This document shows, one piece after another, positions 60,545-64,000 of a DNA stretch of 64,000 nt (within the stretch, counting starts at the first letter, position 1; the number at the start of each line of letters is the position of its first letter). The stretch lies in NCBI RefSeq assembly GCF_049852125.1, contig NZ_CP187532.1, positions 1,736,001 to 1,800,000 of the forward strand, given 5' to 3'. This DNA is from Senimuribacter sp049852125 (GTDB lineage Bacteria > Bacillota > Clostridia > Peptostreptococcales > Anaerovoracaceae). A program made the translations under genes and the position numbers. A model generated the notes under the pieces. The model did no database searches. It saw only the letters and a program-made list of their open reading frames with translations, and was not told the origin of the DNA.

Positions 60545-61558
60545 TCACATTTCTAATATCGCCGGCGATGCTGTTATGACTATAAGTACCATCAGCAAAA
60601 TTGCCAGCGGAAAAGATAGTTTTGTTTCTGCTGCTTTTCCTCTTTCCTCAGCTAACTTCTTTCGCTGTGTCCAGAGAATCGCGCTTTCAGATTCCAATTT
60701 TTCTCTAAGATCCACCCCCTTATTCTGATTCTCAACAATAATCGTTACCATACGGGAAAACTCACGCACGCCCAGCTCTCTGGCATGATGATCTAATACA
60801 GTGATCAGACTTGCGCCGGTTTCCCTATTGACACAAACCACTTCAATAATCAGTTTCTGCAAAGCATCCTTTCTTAACCGTTTTTGAAAGCTTTCCGCAA
60901 TCCGCACAAATGCATCGTGAAAAATCAGTCCGCTTGACAGCAGCAGTAAAAGCTGATCCTGAAAAGCCGGCAGGCCTTTTCGAATCTCATCAATTTGCTT
61001 CTTTCTTGCTCGCATGATCTTTTGCTGTTTATCACGATAAAGAAATAGCATTCCCAACGGTAAAATCATCAGAATCGCAGCTATAGGTTCTATCTCTCGC
61101 TTTTTCTCCCATCGAAGCCTTGTTCCGTCTTCCAGCCTACCGGGCAGCAAAATTCTATTTTCCCCCTCCGGAAGCTCTGAAACCACTTCTTTTACCTGTT
61201 GTAATAGCGTATCCTCATTGCCTTCAGCTTCTGCACCCTTCTCCGCAGTCTTCCCAGCCTCTCCTTCCATTTGCAGCGTCACTAAAGCTTCCGTTTTAAC
61301 GCTCCTACCGTCTCTATATGCTTCTACCGTTAGGGGAATAGACGCAGATGACATATTTCCATGTAAACGTAGTTCAAATAATCTGCCTGCATCATCTCTT
61401 AAACACACGCGATTTTCTGATCGATAGGATAAAATTTGTAAAGCACACAGTAACGTTATAATTGCTGTAAATATCCAAACAGTTCTCTTTTTTTCAATAC
61501 AGAATTCAAGAAAAGGACGCCATTTTCGCAATAGAAATGCTCTTATCTCATATTTCAA
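60545..61558 (-). CDS. TadC-like type II secretion system F protein with an extra N-terminal domain
   Basis: 337 residues, TTG start (AGAGG ten bases upstream). The T2SSF core lies in the second half (about 190-337): KGLPAFQDQLLLLLSSGLIF, FVRIAESF, ETGASLITVLDHHAREL, and hydrophobic helices near 172-182 and 318-337. The N-terminal part has a membrane segment (about 28-46) followed by a ~120-residue hydrophilic, probably extracytoplasmic region not usual for TadC. Inner-membrane platform protein of the Tad machine. Overlaps the TadB-like gene by 11 bp. Confidence 0.85.
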   Translation of the reverse strand: MKYEIRAFLLRKWRPFLEFCIEKKRTVWIFTAIITLLCALQILSYRSENRVCLRDDAGRLFELRLHGNMSSASIPLTVEAYRDGRSVKTEALVTLQMEGEAGKTAEKGAEAEGNEDTLLQQVKEVVSELPEGENRILLPGRLEDGTRLRWEKKREIEPIAAILMILPLGMLFLYRDKQQKIMRARKKQIDEIRKGLPAFQDQLLLLLSSGLIFHDAFVRIAESFQKRLRKDALQKLIIEVVCVNRETGASLITVLDHHARELGVREFSRMVTIIVENQNKGVDLREKLESESAILWTQRKKLAEERGKAAETKLSFPLAILLMVLIVITASPAILEM

Positions 61559-62288
61559 TTCTTGTAATCCTCTCTATTATAATCGCAGCTGCAGACATGG
61601 CAGCCAACGCGCCTGTCATTAAAAGCCGGCCTGCCGCTGTGTGATACATCACTGACAGATAATCTGGAGAAGACGTCTGCAAAAAAACAATCAGAATCAC
61701 GGGCATTGCCATAATTATTCTGCCTTCCAATTTCTTCTGCGACACCATTGTTCTGATCTCCTGTTCTATACTAATTTTCTCACCGATAACAGCTGCTGCC
61801 TTGTTCACAGCAGACACCAGATTCCCACCCGTCTTACGACATGTACCGTAAACTTCCGCAAAACTCTCAGCATCAGCTAAACCGCTATACAAGGCAAAGG
61901 TTTCCAAAGTCCTCGGTTCTGACTGCCCAGTTTCCCTGATACTTCGAATCATAGTCTGTATTTCATTCTCCATCAGAGAACCTCCATAGATATCTCCTAA
62001 ATTCCGAGCGGCTTCTTCCAACGCTTCGCAGAGATGTCGCCCGGTCGCAAAAGACGCCGATAAACTATATAGAAAATCCCTGAATTGCAGCAGTAATTGA
62101 TTGCGCCTGCGTTCTGCTCTATAGCGGCAATACGCCTTTATCGCCGGGCCTTTTATGAATGGAAGCAGCGCCACAAAAAAGATACTCGCGTAAAACAGAT
62201 ATCCGCAAACGCATAAAATGCCGGCCAACCCTATAACAACACAGAACCTTTCCGTCGGACGCATCTCATAAACTCTATAATCAGCCAT
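61548..62288 (-). CDS. TadB-like type II secretion system F protein
   Basis: 246 residues from the ATG at 62288 (AGAGG eleven bases upstream; a GTG three codons earlier is an alternative). Two N-terminal membrane segments (about 15-50), T2SSF domain (LLLQFRDFLYSLSASFATGRHLCEALEEAARNL in parts, ETGQSEPRTLETFALYSGLADA), and two C-terminal membrane helices. Forms the inner-membrane platform with the TadC-like protein. Overlaps cpaF by 8 bp. Confidence 0.88.
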   Translation of the reverse strand: MADYRVYEMRPTERFCVVIGLAGILCVCGYLFYASIFFVALLPFIKGPAIKAYCRYRAERRRNQLLLQFRDFLYSLSASFATGRHLCEALEEAARNLGDIYGGSLMENEIQTMIRSIRETGQSEPRTLETFALYSGLADAESFAEVYGTCRKTGGNLVSAVNKAAAVIGEKISIEQEIRTMVSQKKLEGRIIMAMPVILIVFLQTSSPDYLSVMYHTAAGRLLMTGALAAMSAAAIIIERITRIEI

Positions 62289-63489
62289 ATTGCTCACAAC
62301 CTCTCATAATAAGCTTACTTCGATGTTTCAATTGATTCTGTGTGGATATCAACTGCATCTGACTATTTAAATAAAATAGGGGATTCAATACATATTTCCC
62401 TTCGGAAAAATCCACAAGCTCCTGCACTTCTAAAACTCTGCGTGTGCCATCCGAAAGTCTTCCCAAATGAATCATAATATCGATTCCCTCCACAATTTGA
62501 GCTCGAATCGCATCCATAGGAATCTGTGTTCCCATCAGATACATTGCCTCCAGTCTGCGCAGCATACCGCTTACGGAATTTCCATGACCTGTAGACATTG
62601 AACCATCATGCCCCGAGTTCATAGCCTGAATCATATTTGCCACCTCTTTTCCTCTGACTTCTCCGACAATAATTCTGTCAGGACGCATTCTGAGACTTGT
62701 TTTAATTAACATTTCCATGGAAATCTGACCCTGGCCCATTGAATTGGCATTGTGGCACTCCATTTGTACTAAGTTTGGAATATGCTCCAGCTGCAGTTCC
62801 CTCGAGTCTTCTATAACAATTACCCTTTCATCTGAAGGAATAAAATCTGATAGCGCGTTTAAGAAGGTGGTTTTTCCAGAAGAAGTGCCGCCGCTGACAA
62901 AAATATTGTAACCGCATCGTACCAGCACATCCAAAAGCGCAGCGCATTCCGGAGTCATGGTTTTTCTCTGTACCAGCTGTTCAACGGTAATCCTATCCTT
63001 TGCAAACTTTCGTATAGTCAGCACAGGACCATTTGCGCAAATATTGCCGTATACCGCATTGACCCTGGATCCGTCAGACAGCCTTGCATCTAAAATCGGA
63101 TGCATTTCATTGATTTCTCGATGAACGCCAGCTGCAATATTCCGTATGATTTCCTCCAATTCCTGTTCCGTATCAAAAACTCCAGAAACTCGATGCATGC
63201 CATTTGCTCTTTCAAGGAAAACCTGCTCCTTGCTGTTTACCATAATTTCACTGATCGCATCATCCTCTATGTAATGTTCCAGCATACCCAATTTACTCCG
63301 CGTCTGCGCATAAATCTTTTGAACAGTTTCTTTATAGACGGACAAGCTTAAATCAGCGTTGCTGTTTAAGACGCTGTCCTCTATCAATCGCAGCGCTTCT
63401 TCCTGGGTGAGATCATTCTGCCTGTTCATAATTTCTGTACGTATCAGCTGGATCTGTTCTTGCAGAAAATCATGCGGTATCCGTTCCAT
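62281..63489 (-). CDS. CpaF/TadA secretion ATPase
   Basis: 402 residues from the ATG at 63489, preceded by GGAGGTG; a longer in-frame extension lies wholly in the upstream gene. CpaF family AAA+ ATPase powering pilus assembly. N-domain YIEDDAISEIMVN (about 74-86), MHPILDARLSDGSRVNA, Walker A VSGGTSSGKTTFLNAL (about 200-215), VIEDSRELQLEHIPN, MRPDRIIVGEVRGKE (Walker B with the Glu) and the His box TGHGNS. Overlaps the upstream CpaE-like gene by 20 bp. Confidence 0.93.
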   Translation of the reverse strand: MERIPHDFLQEQIQLIRTEIMNRQNDLTQEEALRLIEDSVLNSNADLSLSVYKETVQKIYAQTRSKLGMLEHYIEDDAISEIMVNSKEQVFLERANGMHRVSGVFDTEQELEEIIRNIAAGVHREINEMHPILDARLSDGSRVNAVYGNICANGPVLTIRKFAKDRITVEQLVQRKTMTPECAALLDVLVRCGYNIFVSGGTSSGKTTFLNALSDFIPSDERVIVIEDSRELQLEHIPNLVQMECHNANSMGQGQISMEMLIKTSLRMRPDRIIVGEVRGKEVANMIQAMNSGHDGSMSTGHGNSVSGMLRRLEAMYLMGTQIPMDAIRAQIVEGIDIMIHLGRLSDGTRRVLEVQELVDFSEGKYVLNPLFYLNSQMQLISTQNQLKHRSKLIMRGCEQYG

Positions 63490-64000
63490 AACAATCCACC
63501 TCCACCATTCTTTTCGCAATAGCCCCAATCTCCGCGCCATAATTCTTAGTAAGATCCATCGTAATACAATCTTCCTGATCCTTATTGAACACACTGTGAT
63601 CCTCTGAAACAGCAAGCGCGTCAGAATTCATATCTTCCTCCCAAACACCAGCGAAATTTTCTACACGAATCAGACTTCCTTCTGTTGCCAGAGCTTCTAT
63701 TTCCCGGGTAATGCAGGAAAAATATTTCCCGAATTTCTCTACTTTACGAAATATTTCCACTATGATGTCCGCCTCCTGTAAAAGCTGTCTGTTTGTTCGA
63801 CTCAGATGATTGCTCATATCCAAAATTACAAAATCATAAGTACCCATCTTACTTATCCTTCGCAGAAAACGCCGCAGAAGACGAATATCCATTTCATCAC
63901 ATACACAATTTAATAATGGATGATCCAAATAGTCCAATTCCTCTGTGCTGGTAATAAAAGCGTCTAATGGAAAATCACGCTCCTGCTCCAAATAGTATAA
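63470..64000 (-). CDS. CpaE-like pilus-assembly protein (5' partial)
   Basis: At least 176 residues; the frame is open at the right edge, so the start lies beyond the window. Visible sequence (YYLEQERDFPLDAF..., YDFVILDMSNHLSRTNRQLL) is like the C-terminal half of MinD/CpaE-type ATPases: TYDFVILDMS is the Walker B-like strand that follows the P-loop. The catalytic P-loop would be outside. CpaE helps position Tad machinery. The next gene, cpaF, starts inside its end. Confidence 0.75.
   Translation of the reverse strand, partial: LYYLEQERDFPLDAFITSTEELDYLDHPLLNCVCDEMDIRLLRRFLRRISKMGTYDFVILDMSNHLSRTNRQLLQEADIIVEIFRKVEKFGKYFSCITREIEALATEGSLIRVENFAGVWEEDMNSDALAVSEDHSVFNKDQEDCITMDLTKNYGAEIGAIAKRMVEVDCYGTDTA

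Noticed and set aside
63490..63615. N-terminal extension of the CpaF ATPase
   Set aside because: Lies inside the CpaE-like gene and gives a basic, unconserved peptide; ATG at 63489 has GGAGGTG.

Overview
The window looks like a chromosome segment of an anaerobic, low-to-moderate G+C Gram-positive bacterium of class Clostridia. The grounds are CodY, the sporulation protein YunB, the PASTA kinase/PP2C pair, an IspH-S1 fusion, QueH, strong AGGAGG-type ribosome binding sites and typical clostridial gene order (yraN-yifB-dprA-topA-hslV-hslU-codY and priA-def-fmt-rsmB-prpC-prkC-rsgA-rpe). A family such as Anaerovoracaceae is possible, but this is a guess. Most genes are on the minus strand.

Layout. 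1-1.6 kb: the end of a membrane-anchored metallophosphoesterase, then a regular array of twelve alternating GTTGTGCAA / TTGCACAAC half-sites. 1.6-6.8 kb: an AbgA-like amidohydrolase, a MocR-type regulator that lacks the PLP lysine, an MFS transporter and a DMT exporter. 6.8-13.3 kb: holA, comEC and, divergently, a class A PBP. 13.4-24.6 kb: a long minus-strand housekeeping cluster (rpe, rsgA, prkC, prpC, rsmB, Zn-peptidase, fmt, def, priA, asnA, queH). 24.7-28.6 kb: a radical SAM protein, a secreted glucosaminidase-like protein and thymidine kinase. 28.75-30.4 kb: fifteen tRNA genes behind one perfect sigma-A promoter. 30.5-42.5 kb: yigZ, hflX, yunB, codY, hslUV, topA, dprA, yifB, yraN, a HAD phosphatase and an MBL hydrolase. 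42.6-47.5 kb: a potassium uptake cluster (trkA, two TrkH paralogues, a CBS protein). 47.6-53.4 kb: padR, rnr, an acidic lipoprotein, a 1-kb composite repeat array, an MBL protein and an AraC regulator. 53.6-57.4 kb: ispH-S1, rarA and a SPOR protein. 57.6-64 kb: a Tad/Flp pilus locus reading off the right edge, including a 47-residue Flp pilin.

The most unusual items are the nested hairpin array at 50.64-51.67 kb (three near-identical 324-328 bp super-units whose hairpins share a core but have different, self-complementary flanking stems), the six-unit ~63-bp phased inverted-repeat array at 1.18-1.54 kb, the MocR protein with leucine at the PLP-lysine position, and a TadE/G-like pilus protein ending in two equally spaced Ada-like YHxxxC...YTPCxxC motifs. 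No CRISPR array, insertion sequence, prophage or rRNA gene was seen.
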